A stretch of DNA of 6,895 nucleotides from Acidobacteria bacterium UBA2990 (GTDB lineage Bacteria > Acidobacteriota > Vicinamibacteria > Vicinamibacterales > UBA8438): contig DEAE01000017.1 in assembly GCA_002347025.1 (NCBI GenBank), positions 760 through 7,654 of the forward strand, given 5' to 3'. Each line of letters starts with the position of its first letter. Position 1 is the first letter of the stretch. A program made the position numbers and the translations under genes. This document shows positions 1 to 6,744 of this stretch, in pieces. The notes below the pieces were generated by a model. The model searched no databases. It was given only the letters and a program-made list of their open reading frames with translations, and had not been told where the DNA came from.

Positions 1-114
1 CTCGATACCAACAACGACCCGCTGCACCATCGCAATCCGCGGTTTTTTACCACCGACCTGGTGCGTACCAATCGAGCCTTCTTTAGCAAGATTTCCTACT
101 TGTTTCGCTATTAA
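1..114 (+). CDS. C-terminal end of a probable outer-membrane beta-barrel protein (5' truncated)
   Basis: The first frame is open from the window edge to a TAA at 112-114 and encodes the last 37 residues of a longer protein. The tail ends FFSKISYLFRY. Aromatic or hydrophobic residues alternate at the last positions (Y at the end, then F, Y and I at -2, -4 and -6), which is the usual signature of the closing strand of an outer-membrane beta-barrel recognised by the BAM machinery. Such tails are known from TonB-dependent receptors and from DUF5916-type barrel proteins; the fragment is too short to choose between them. It converges on the minus-strand gene starting its 3' end 26 nt away. The frame and stop are seen directly; the barrel assignment is inference from the C-terminal pattern. 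Confidence 0.55.
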   Translation, partial: LDTNNDPLHHRNPRFFTTDLVRTNRAFFSKISYLFRY

Positions 115-140
115 CCCTGCCATTACAGCAGGTCCATCAT

Positions 141-758
141 TCATTGGCCCAGCCGCTGGAGCACTTCTAGCGCGGTTCCCTCCTGGCAGGTGGCCGCGTC
201 ACTTAAAGTGCCTTTAACCACGATTTCGTCTCCTACGGTCAACCCTTCAGTGTCACCTAGCAAGATATACAATTCCTCCGTTTCGCCTTCTTCCTGCATG
301 GTCACGCAATCGTCTGATTCGTCGGTGATCCGACCACGGCGTATCACTGAGCCCTGTTGGTCAGTGACGTGGAAAGCCTCCGACACTGCAAGCGGGCGGA
401 AATAGACATCCACCAACACGAAATAGTGGGCTCGATCCGTAGTGGCCCAAGACGGTACCGACACTATAGAAGACATTCGGCCGACTTCGTCGGTCACGAG
501 CTCGACCAAGACCTCAAAGCTGGAACGTGTCGCTCCTAGCCCTAGGTAGACAGGCGTGAGGGCCGGGAGATCACTCGTGTCGACAGTAACCTTGGTTCCA
601 GGATCACCACTCCTGGGTGAGAATACCGGAGCCCGTAGTTGGGCAGAGTTTGAGGCCGTGGATTGGTGATTAGGCGACGATATTGGCAGCAGCGGCATTT
701 TTCCCCCAGGGCACCATCCTACGCTTGGTTGAGAATCTAGTCGAGATACCGTCCCCAT
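141..758 (-). CDS. Hypothetical protein with IPT/TIG-like and OB-like regions
   Basis: The longest reading is 205 aa. An in-frame TGA at 765-767 rules out a start further upstream. Residues 44-133 look like a beta-rich, IPT/TIG-like module: a PVFSPRSGDPGTKVTV opening, then DLPALTPVYLGLG, a conserved-looking VPSWATTDRAHYFVLVDVYF stretch and SEAFHVTD. Residues 138-205 read like a small beta-barrel (GRITDESDDC, EELYILLGD, VGDEIVVKGTL) with two cysteines, C151 and C191, that could pair. These features suit an extracytoplasmic protein, yet neither the ATG at 758 nor the alternative ATG at 698 (185 aa; GGGGGA only 3 nt upstream) is followed by a signal peptide or membrane segment. The start is therefore uncertain and the 5' end may be damaged. 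It is transcribed away from the cytochrome cassette. I do not recognise a named family, and the function is unknown. Confidence 0.6.
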   Translation of the reverse strand: MGTVSRLDSQPSVGWCPGGKMPLLPISSPNHQSTASNSAQLRAPVFSPRSGDPGTKVTVDTSDLPALTPVYLGLGATRSSFEVLVELVTDEVGRMSSIVSVPSWATTDRAHYFVLVDVYFRPLAVSEAFHVTDQQGSVIRRGRITDESDDCVTMQEEGETEELYILLGDTEGLTVGDEIVVKGTLSDAATCQEGTALEVLQRLGQ

Positions 759-850
759 TGAGCTTCAATCTGGTCTAAAATTGACTCTAATTAAACCGGG
801 ATGGTCGTCGGAGTTACCGGCAGCGCCCTTGCGTGGCGGAGACCGATACG
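759..850. promoter_or_regulatory. Divergent intergenic region, presumed promoters for both sides
   Basis: This 92-nt gap separates the minus-strand hypothetical gene from the plus-strand cassette, so promoters for both must lie in or near it. The only AT-rich patch is 775-796. It contains TAAAAT (776-781), usable as a plus-strand -10 element, and TTGACT (781-786), which resembles a -35 element but has no matching -10 at 16-18 nt. No consensus pair with proper spacing was found for either strand, so no exact promoter is called. Confidence 0.3.
838..842 (+). promoter_or_regulatory. Ribosome-binding site of the cytochrome gene
   Basis: GGAGA lies 8 nt upstream of the ATG at 851. It decides the start: an in-frame GTG at 833 lies upstream of this site and would add six residues (MAETDT) in front of the signal peptide, which otherwise begins MRTLTASIAVL. 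Confidence 0.65.
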
Positions 851-3292
851 ATGAGAACACTTACTGCATCGATCGCAGTTCTGTCAATTTTGTCCATTTG
901 TGGGTACGAGTCTACCTATGCTGCCGCTCAACAGTCTGCTGGCCAGCTGGAGGCCGAGACCGACAGTGTTCAAGAGTTGAACACGGTAGTTCGAACCTAC
1001 TGTCAGGGATGCCATAACGACCGGATGCTCACTGGTAATTTTTCGCTCGATGGTTTTGATTTTGAAACGGTCGCGAATGACGTGGAGGCCACGCAGAAGT
1101 CAGAAAAAATGATCCGCAAGCTCCGGGCAAATATGATGCCTCCGCCGGGGATGCGGCGTCCTCCACACGAAACCCTCTTGAATCTCGTCGAGCGTTTAGA
1201 GTCGGTGGTGGACGAAGTTGCCCACGCAAGTCCGAACCCAGGGCATCGAACGTTTCAGCGTTTCAATCGACCTGAGTACGAGCAGGCGATACGCGATTTG
1301 CTAGACCTTGAGGTAGATGCTGGTGATTACCTTCCGCTCGACACGATGAGCGCGAACTTCGACAACATCGCCGACGTTCAGATGCTTTCGGCAACGTTGC
1401 TGGGTGGTTATCTCAAGGCGGCTGCTGAGATCAGTCAACTTGCGGTCGGAAATCCTGATGCTGCTCCGAAGCAAATAACCTACTCAAAATCACGAGCCTA
1501 TTCTCAGTGGGACAGGGTCGAAGGTGCGCCCTACGGTACTCGCGGGGGCTTCTCCGTGGTGCACAATTTCCCGGCCGATGGTGACTACATCTTCAAAATG
1601 GCGTTCCAGCACACAACCACCGGCGGGCTCTCCGGGTCAACGATCCGGAATGAGCAGATTGAGATTTCTCTCGACGGCGAACCGGTGGCACTGCTGGCGA
1701 TGGATCAGTGGCTACGCACATCCGATCCAAACGGAGTGAATCTTGAGGTTGAAGAACCGATCTTCGTTCGTGCCGGGTCCCATCGAGTGTCAGCGGTGTT
1801 CATCGAACAGTTTGAGGGTCCTGTGGAAGATGTGCTGGCACCGCACGAGTGGTCGATCGTCGATACCGAAATCGGTGACTTGGGCTACGGAATTACAGCC
1901 CTTCCGCACATGCGAGATTTTATTATTGACGGTCCCTATAACATCACCGGAGTGTCGGAGACACCAAGCCGTCGCAAGCTGTTCAGCTGTCGCCCGACAT
2001 CCCCGGATACCGAACGTTCCTGCGCTGAAGAAATCATCTCGCGCGTGGGAACGCAGGCCTATCGGCATCCGTTAACGGCTGCCGAGCTGGCCGACCTGAT
2101 GTCATTTTATGACGAGGGTGTTAGAGAGGGAGGCTGGGAACGCGGTATCCAGACCGCACTCCAGGCGAGTTTGGCTAGCCCCGATTTCTTGTTTCGGCTC
2201 GAGCGGCCGTCGGGCCGACCTACCGAAACTGGGCAGGACTACCGGATTGATGATATTGCGCTTGCATCGCGTCTTTCGTTCTTCCTCTGGGGTGCTCCAC
2301 CGGACCAGGAGCTCATCTCACTGGCGAGCGGCGGTGTTCTCTCGAATCCCGACACGCTTGAAGCTCAGGTAGAACGCATGTTGGGAGACCCTCGCTCGGA
2401 GTCGTTGGCCACCCGTTTTGCCGCCCTATGGCTTCGGCTTCAGGACATGGACCAGGTTCAGCCAGATGCATTTTGGTTTCCGAACTTCGACCGACAGCTC
2501 GCGGATGCTATGCGTCGGGAGACGGAGCTGCTATTCCACGCCTTGGTTCGGGAAGATCGGAGCTTCTTTGAGCTTTTCACAGCGGACTTCACGTTTGTAA
2601 ATGAGCGGTTAGCTAGGCATTACGGTATCCCCAACGTTGCGGGTCCGGAGTTTCGCCGGGTCCCTTATCCGAACGAGCGGCGCCGAGGCCTTTTCGGTCA
2701 CGGTTCGGTCCTAATGCTGACTTCAATGGCCAATCGAACCTCGCCAGTGTTGCGCGGAAAATGGGTACTGGAAGTCGTTCTCGGGACCCCGCCGCCTCCC
2801 CCTCCACCGGCTGTACCTGATCTGGACGAGACAGCGATGGTCAAAGATGGGAGGGCGCTGACAACCCGTGAGCGGATGGAGTTGCATCGGACGAACCCGA
2901 CGTGTAATGCCTGTCACCGATTCATGGATCCGCTCGGTCTCTCGCTGGACAACTTCGATGTGGTTGGGAAGTGGCGTATTCGGGAAAACGGAGTTCCTTT
3001 GGACACCCGAGGTGAGATGTGGGATGGCACAGGGGTGTCGAGCCCCGATGACCTGCGGAAGGCTTTGCTCGACTTGCCGATCCCGTTGGTTCGAACATTC
3101 ACGGAAAATTTGATGGCCTACGCTCTCGGTCGTCGGATTGAGTACTTTGACATGCCTACCGTCCGAGCTATTTCACAAGCTGCAGCGAAGAATGATTACC
3201 GCATGTCGTCATTTATATTGGGTGTCGTTAAGAGTCCAGCGTTCCAGATGCAGCGAGTAGAGCAAAGTGATTCGGCTAATATTGCTCAGTAA
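851..3292 (+). CDS. Exported DUF1587/DUF1595/DUF1592/DUF1588/DUF1585 protein with two c-type haem motifs
   Basis: This 813-aa protein has the full set of Planctomycete-type cytochrome-associated domains. Residues 1-26 are a Sec signal peptide, probably cut after the AAA at 24-26. A PSCyt1-like haem domain follows, with CQGCH at 51-55 and M95/M96 in an MMPPPG motif as the likely distal ligand. Then come DUF1587 (PSD3, about 135-195), a beta-rich region like a carbohydrate-binding module (about 232-330), DUF1595 (PSD5, about 391-450), DUF1592 (PSD4, about 463-590), DUF1588 (PSCyt3, about 608-705) with seven prolines at 647-653 and a second haem motif, CNACH at 685-689, followed by FMDPLGLSLDNFD, and DUF1585 (PSD2, about 722-790). 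The domain order and length fit the family with no sign of truncation. It should be periplasmic and bind two haems. The family has no settled function; a redox role is inferred from the haem sites. It is the first gene of the cassette. Confidence 0.93.
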   Translation: MRTLTASIAVLSILSICGYESTYAAAQQSAGQLEAETDSVQELNTVVRTYCQGCHNDRMLTGNFSLDGFDFETVANDVEATQKSEKMIRKLRANMMPPPGMRRPPHETLLNLVERLESVVDEVAHASPNPGHRTFQRFNRPEYEQAIRDLLDLEVDAGDYLPLDTMSANFDNIADVQMLSATLLGGYLKAAAEISQLAVGNPDAAPKQITYSKSRAYSQWDRVEGAPYGTRGGFSVVHNFPADGDYIFKMAFQHTTTGGLSGSTIRNEQIEISLDGEPVALLAMDQWLRTSDPNGVNLEVEEPIFVRAGSHRVSAVFIEQFEGPVEDVLAPHEWSIVDTEIGDLGYGITALPHMRDFIIDGPYNITGVSETPSRRKLFSCRPTSPDTERSCAEEIISRVGTQAYRHPLTAAELADLMSFYDEGVREGGWERGIQTALQASLASPDFLFRLERPSGRPTETGQDYRIDDIALASRLSFFLWGAPPDQELISLASGGVLSNPDTLEAQVERMLGDPRSESLATRFAALWLRLQDMDQVQPDAFWFPNFDRQLADAMRRETELLFHALVREDRSFFELFTADFTFVNERLARHYGIPNVAGPEFRRVPYPNERRRGLFGHGSVLMLTSMANRTSPVLRGKWVLEVVLGTPPPPPPPAVPDLDETAMVKDGRALTTRERMELHRTNPTCNACHRFMDPLGLSLDNFDVVGKWRIRENGVPLDTRGEMWDGTGVSSPDDLRKALLDLPIPLVRTFTENLMAYALGRRIEYFDMPTVRAISQAAAKNDYRMSSFILGVVKSPAFQMQRVEQSDSANIAQ

Positions 3293-3305
3293 CATCAAAG
3301 CGCCT

Positions 3306-3320
3306 TCGGTTCGGAGCCGA
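3306..3320 (+). other. Small hairpin just upstream of the DUF1552 ribosome-binding site
   Basis: TCGGTT (3306-3311) and AGCCGA (3315-3320) can pair around a 3-nt loop, with one G-U pair. The stem ends 4 nt before the ribosome-binding site in the 47-nt gap between the first two cassette genes. It could affect mRNA stability or translation. No T-tract follows, so it is not a terminator. It is short enough to arise by chance. Confidence 0.25.
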
Positions 3321-3324
3321 CGGT

Positions 3325-3332
3325 GGGGGAGA
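3325..3332 (+). promoter_or_regulatory. Ribosome-binding site of the DUF1552 gene
   Basis: GGGGGAGA lies 7 nt upstream of the ATG at 3340. This strong, well-spaced site supports that start, which also puts the twin-arginine motif at residues 10-11, as expected for a Tat substrate. Confidence 0.7.
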
Positions 3333-3339
3333 TAGACAG

Positions 3340-4722
3340 ATGTTCATCACCGGCAAATACATTCCTAGACGCACTTTTCTCCGTGATGTTGGAGCCGCCA
3401 CGCTGGCCCTGCCATTCTTGGATGCAATGCGCCCAGCTGGACGGGTGTCGGCAGCTGCAGCCCTCGACCCAACCCGCCTCGTGTGTATCGAAATGGTGCA
3501 CGGTGCGGCCGGGTCAAATGCATGGGGTTCGACCCAGCACTTGTGGAGTCCAGAGACAGCCGGGCGGAACTTTGATCTGTCTCCGGGAGCCCTGAGTTCT
3601 CTGGAGCCCTATCGTGATTTCCTAACGATCGTCAGTAATACAGATGTAGGGATGGCGGAAGCCTTCTCGCCGCCCGAGATTGGCGGTGATCACTTCCGGA
3701 CCAGCTCTGTCTTTCTGACCCAGTCCCATCCCAAGCAAACACAAGGTTCTGATGTGCATGCCGGTACTTCTCTGGACCAGTTTCACGCGAACCGGTTCGG
3801 TCAGGACACCCCGATTCCGTCGATGCAGCTGTGTATTGAAAACGTCGATCAAGCTGGGGGTTGTGCCTATGGTTACACCTGCGTCTACACTGACTCAATC
3901 AGCTGGGCGTCTCCGACTGAGCCCTTGCCTGTAACCCGGTCTCCTCGGGTCGCTTTTGAGCAATTGTTCGGTGTTGGGGGAACTGCTGAAGAACGAGCAG
4001 CCCGCCGGCGTGCCGATGCCAGCATTCTCGATTGGATGACATCAAGGGTGGCCGAATTGAAGCGTGAGTTGGGGCCGACCGATCGGCAGCGTATGGAGCG
4101 GTACCTCGAAAACATTCGAGAGATCGAAAGGCGGATCCAGCGTGTTGAAGCTCGAAACACAAGCGACGACACCCGAGAGTTACCGGAAGCACCGGCTGGC
4201 GTGCCAGACTCATTCGATGAGCATGTCAAGCTGATGTTCGATGTGCAAGCATTGGCCTTCGAGGCGGATGTGACCCGGGTGTTTTCCTTTAAGATGGGAC
4301 GCGATGCCTCTGGGCGGGTATACCCGTTAAGTGGAACAGACAAGCCATTCCACTCGGCCTCCCACCATGGCGGCAATGAAGATGCGGTCGTAGAGTTCAG
4401 CAAGATCAACAGGTATCACGTAAGCTTGCTGCCGTATTTTCTTGAGAAACTCCAGAACACAATGGAGGGTGACACTCACCTCTTGGACAAGAGTCTGATC
4501 CTTTATGGTTCCGGTATGGGTGACCCCAACCTTCACAATCACAAACGCTGCCCGTTGGTGGTTTTGGGGCATGCGAATGGACGACTGCCCGGTGGCGTCC
4601 ACTTAATGGCCCCAGACGGGACTCCGATGGCGAATCCCATGTTAAGCATGCTCCATGCCCTGGGTCACGACGATTTGGCTGGTTTCGGAGACAGCACGGG
4701 TGAGTTTGCGCTGAATATTTGA
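3340..4722 (+). CDS. Tat-exported DUF1552 (HXXSHH family) protein
   Basis: This 460-aa protein starts with a twin-arginine signal: RRTFLRD at 10-16, then a hydrophobic stretch GAATLALPFLDAM. It is therefore probably exported folded, often a mark of a bound metal or cofactor. The mature part matches the DUF1552 family (Pfam HXXSHH). The name-giving motif is HSASHHGG at 338-345, and YGSGMGD at 389-395 is followed by NLHNHKRCPLVVLG. Residues about 220-275 are charged and helical and probably form a coiled coil (ELKRELG, RYLENIREIERRI). The His/Asp-rich motifs suggest metal binding, and DUF1501-type relatives are linked to the alkaline phosphatase fold, but no activity is established for this family. 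The gene lies 47 nt after the cytochrome gene and 14 nt before the ankyrin gene, so all three are probably one transcript. Length and motifs look complete. Confidence 0.93.
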   Translation: MFITGKYIPRRTFLRDVGAATLALPFLDAMRPAGRVSAAAALDPTRLVCIEMVHGAAGSNAWGSTQHLWSPETAGRNFDLSPGALSSLEPYRDFLTIVSNTDVGMAEAFSPPEIGGDHFRTSSVFLTQSHPKQTQGSDVHAGTSLDQFHANRFGQDTPIPSMQLCIENVDQAGGCAYGYTCVYTDSISWASPTEPLPVTRSPRVAFEQLFGVGGTAEERAARRRADASILDWMTSRVAELKRELGPTDRQRMERYLENIREIERRIQRVEARNTSDDTRELPEAPAGVPDSFDEHVKLMFDVQALAFEADVTRVFSFKMGRDASGRVYPLSGTDKPFHSASHHGGNEDAVVEFSKINRYHVSLLPYFLEKLQNTMEGDTHLLDKSLILYGSGMGDPNLHNHKRCPLVVLGHANGRLPGGVHLMAPDGTPMANPMLSMLHALGHDDLAGFGDSTGEFALNI

Positions 4723-4725
4723 CTT

Positions 4726-4730
4726 GGAGA
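4726..4730 (+). promoter_or_regulatory. Ribosome-binding site of the ankyrin gene
   Basis: GGAGA lies 6 nt upstream of the ATG at 4737, directly after the stop of the DUF1552 gene (4720-4722). It favours the ATG over an in-frame TTG at 4719 that would overlap the previous gene and has no such site. Confidence 0.65.
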
Positions 4731-4736
4731 CTGGCG

Positions 4737-6518
4737 ATGAACAAATTGGTGCGCTTGGTAATGCTGTTGGTCCTGTGCTTTGTAGGCACACACCTGTCTA
4801 TCTCCACGGCGGCACCAGCTGATTCGCCTGTGGCAGATGCGTCCATGCAGGGCGATGTCGAAACCGTCAGGCTATTGCTTGCCGATGGAGCCGATGTGCA
4901 AACGGCCCGCGCTGACGGGTTGACGGCGCTACATTGGGCGGCGATGCGAAGTAACGTCGAGCTGACGGAAACGCTGATCTACGCTGGTGCTAACTTGGAA
5001 GCTGTCACCAGACTGGGTCAGCACACCCCGTTGCATGTGGCGAGCAAGAGTGGGCAGGAGACAGTGGTTAAGGCTTTGCTGACGGCAGGGAGCAGTCCCC
5101 ATGCTCTCACGAGTAGCGGGGTCACTGCGCTTCACCTCGCGGCGCGTGCGGGCAATGCCGAGGCAGTGGTGGCGTTGCTTGATGCCGGTGCGGATGTTAA
5201 CGCCCAGGAATCTAACTGGGGGCAGACTCCACTGATGTTTGCAGCAGCATCGAACCGTCTTGGTCCGGTAAACGTTCTGATGGAGCGGGGAGCAGACCTA
5301 GAAACTTCCACTAGGGTGGTCGATTTGCCTGCAGTGGATGTGGTGGACAGGGCTGCAGCTCAGCGGCGTAAAGAGGTTTTGGACGGGTTCCGGGTTGCCG
5401 CGCCGTTACATGAGCAGCAAGGTTGGCGTCCCACTGCCAGTCAGGTTCAGGCTGCGATTCGAGCCGCGCGGACAGTGCAAGCTTTTCCTCAGACGGCCGA
5501 GCGAAACAAGGAAGATGGGTCGTTGCCTACACCTCGGGCTTACACGGAGCGGGTTGGTACTCAGGGAGGTTTGACGGCACTGCTACATGCGGCTCGGCAG
5601 GGGCATACTGAGACGGCCCTGGCGCTGCTTTATGCGGGAGCCGACATTAATCATGTAAGCGGCGACAATACAACTCCCCTCCAGATTGCCACTATGAATG
5701 GCCACTTCGACTTGGCGCTTCGCCTGATTGAACGCGGTGCGGACCCAGATATTGCGACGGATGGTGGAGCGACCCCCCTATTTGCAGCACTCAATCTTCA
5801 GTGGGCTCCGCGTGCACGCTATCCCCAACCCAGGGCCCATGACCAGCAGGCGGTGACTTATCTCCAGGTCATGGAGGCGCTGTTGAAGGCGGGCGCCAAT
5901 CCGAATATTCGGCTCAAGAATCACCTTTGGTATATGTCGTATAACCATTGCTGTTCAGAAAGTGTCGATGGAGCGACACCATTCTGGCGGGCCGCCTATG
6001 CCACCGATGTGGAAGCTATGCAGTTGCTGATGGCCTATGGAGCCGACCCGCACGTGCCGACTCGTGCGCCGGAGCCACGCCGACGGAACAGTGAGACGGC
6101 TCCGGAACCTGACCCTTCTGGGTTGCCCCCGGTTGTTCCTGGTGGGCCTGGCGTGTGGCCTCTCCACGCAGCATCAGGCGTCGGTTATGGAGAAGGGTTT
6201 GAGTCTAATGCCCATCGCCATGTCCCTGACGGTTGGTTGCCGTCGGTCAAGTACCTGGTCGAAGAAGTAGGTGTTGACGTCAACACCAGAGACCATGAGG
6301 GGTATACCGCTCTCCATCATGCTGCGGCACGTGGGGATACCGAACTGGTCCGGTATTTCCTTGAACATGGCTCGGATGTGATGGCGGTCAGCCGTCGCGG
6401 TCAAACTACCGCTGACATGGCTAATGGCCCATATCAACGGACCCTACCATTTCCAGAAACACTGGCATTGCTCGAGAGTCTCGGAGCTGTCAACAACGAC
6501 AACTGTGTGTCGTGCTGA
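4737..6518 (+). CDS. Exported ankyrin-repeat protein
   Basis: This 593-aa protein begins with a Sec signal peptide (MNKLVRLVMLLVLCFVG), probably cut near A26-A28. About eleven ankyrin repeats follow with typical TPLHxAA...G...V..LL..GAD cores. They fall at about 30-57, 60-90, 94-125, 128-156 and 162-190, then at 277-306, 310-339, 343-391, 411-440, 471-517 and 521-550, with a partial one from 554. The array is broken by an 83-residue non-ankyrin insert (194-276), rich in charged and helical residues, and by loops inside repeats near 356-373 and 478-502. A proline-rich linker spans about 441-470. A CC pair sits at 405-406, and the chain ends NCVSC, giving CxxC at 590-593. Ankyrin repeats bind proteins; here the target is probably periplasmic and may include the two upstream gene products. 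The specific role is unknown. It is the last gene of the cassette. Confidence 0.92.
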   Translation: MNKLVRLVMLLVLCFVGTHLSISTAAPADSPVADASMQGDVETVRLLLADGADVQTARADGLTALHWAAMRSNVELTETLIYAGANLEAVTRLGQHTPLHVASKSGQETVVKALLTAGSSPHALTSSGVTALHLAARAGNAEAVVALLDAGADVNAQESNWGQTPLMFAAASNRLGPVNVLMERGADLETSTRVVDLPAVDVVDRAAAQRRKEVLDGFRVAAPLHEQQGWRPTASQVQAAIRAARTVQAFPQTAERNKEDGSLPTPRAYTERVGTQGGLTALLHAARQGHTETALALLYAGADINHVSGDNTTPLQIATMNGHFDLALRLIERGADPDIATDGGATPLFAALNLQWAPRARYPQPRAHDQQAVTYLQVMEALLKAGANPNIRLKNHLWYMSYNHCCSESVDGATPFWRAAYATDVEAMQLLMAYGADPHVPTRAPEPRRRNSETAPEPDPSGLPPVVPGGPGVWPLHAASGVGYGEGFESNAHRHVPDGWLPSVKYLVEEVGVDVNTRDHEGYTALHHAAARGDTELVRYFLEHGSDVMAVSRRGQTTADMANGPYQRTLPFPETLALLESLGAVNNDNCVSC

Positions 6519-6531
6519 GTGAGTACAGGGA
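6519..6531 (+). repeat. 13-nt direct repeat, copy 1
   Basis: GTGAGTACAGGGA begins immediately after the stop codon of the ankyrin gene. An identical copy lies at 6665-6677, 146 nt downstream. The flanks differ, so this is a short isolated repeat rather than a longer duplication. Confidence 0.5.
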
Positions 6532-6664
6532 CATATCGAACCCTAGAAGAAGAAAATTAACCCTCAAACCAGATTAGCCGGGAGGGTGGATGATTTGTTT
6601 GGAATCATAGCCCTGCACCTCTGACTAGGTCTCGGTTAGTTGGACAGGCCGAATTCAGTTTACT

Positions 6665-6677
6665 GTGAGTACAGGGA
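6665..6677 (+). repeat. 13-nt direct repeat, copy 2
   Basis: GTGAGTACAGGGA is identical to the copy at 6519-6531. Its last three bases form the start of the left arm of the terminator-like hairpin at 6675-6716, which copy 1 lacks. Confidence 0.5.
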
Positions 6678-6725
6678 GTCTTCGCTTTTCTAAGTGTTAG
6701 AAGGGTGCCTGACTCCATTATTTTT
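6675..6725 (+). terminator. Probable Rho-independent terminator after the cassette
   Basis: GGAGTC (6675-6680) pairs with GACTCC (6711-6716). Inside, after a 2x3-nt internal loop, 6683-6693 pairs with 6697-6707 (eleven pairs including three G-U) around a 3-nt GTG loop. The stem is followed by ATTATTTTT (6717-6725). Stem plus T-rich tail fits intrinsic termination of the plus-strand transcript. It is about 160 nt past the ankyrin stop, so the mRNA would carry a long 3' UTR. The T-tract is interrupted, and the palindrome could instead be a REP-like element. Confidence 0.55.
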
Positions 6726-6735
6726 CGGGTCGGTT

Positions 6736-6744
6736 TGGTATGCT
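6736..6744 (+). promoter_or_regulatory. Possible extended -10 promoter for the downstream gene
   Basis: TGGTATGCT fits the extended -10 pattern TGnTATnnT. It lies just after the terminator-like hairpin and about 45 nt before the next start codon. No good -35 hexamer lies 16-18 nt upstream. The position is sensible, but the match is only moderate. Confidence 0.3.

Noticed and set aside
116..132. CCTGC/GCAGG hairpin between the first two genes as a bidirectional terminator
   Set aside because: The stem is only 5 bp and neither strand has a T-tract after it.
833..850. In-frame GTG at 833 as start of the cytochrome gene
   Set aside because: It lies upstream of the ribosome-binding site GGAGA (838-842) and would put six residues before a normal signal peptide; the ATG at 851 fits better.
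2789..2809. Run of seven proline codons in the cytochrome gene as a low-complexity expansion
   Set aside because: A proline-rich stretch at this point (after VLGT) is normal for the DUF1588 domain, so it is a family feature.
3885..4409. 174-codon open frame on the minus strand inside the DUF1552 gene
   Set aside because: It lies entirely opposite a well-supported gene, its translation is serine/arginine-rich with no recognisable domain, and it has no promoter or start context of its own.
4719..4736. In-frame TTG at 4719 as start of the ankyrin gene
   Set aside because: It overlaps the previous stop codon and lacks a ribosome-binding site; GGAGA at 4726-4730 serves the ATG at 4737.
4406..4846. 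146-codon open frame on the minus strand across the DUF1552/ankyrin junction
   Set aside because: It is antisense to two confident genes and encodes no recognisable motif; it looks like a by-product of codon bias.
6590..6610. Six-codon frame (MICLES) behind GGGAGG as a leader peptide
   Set aside because: It is very short, has no regulatory codon run and lies about 180 nt from the next gene with a terminator-like hairpin between; chance is the simplest explanation.
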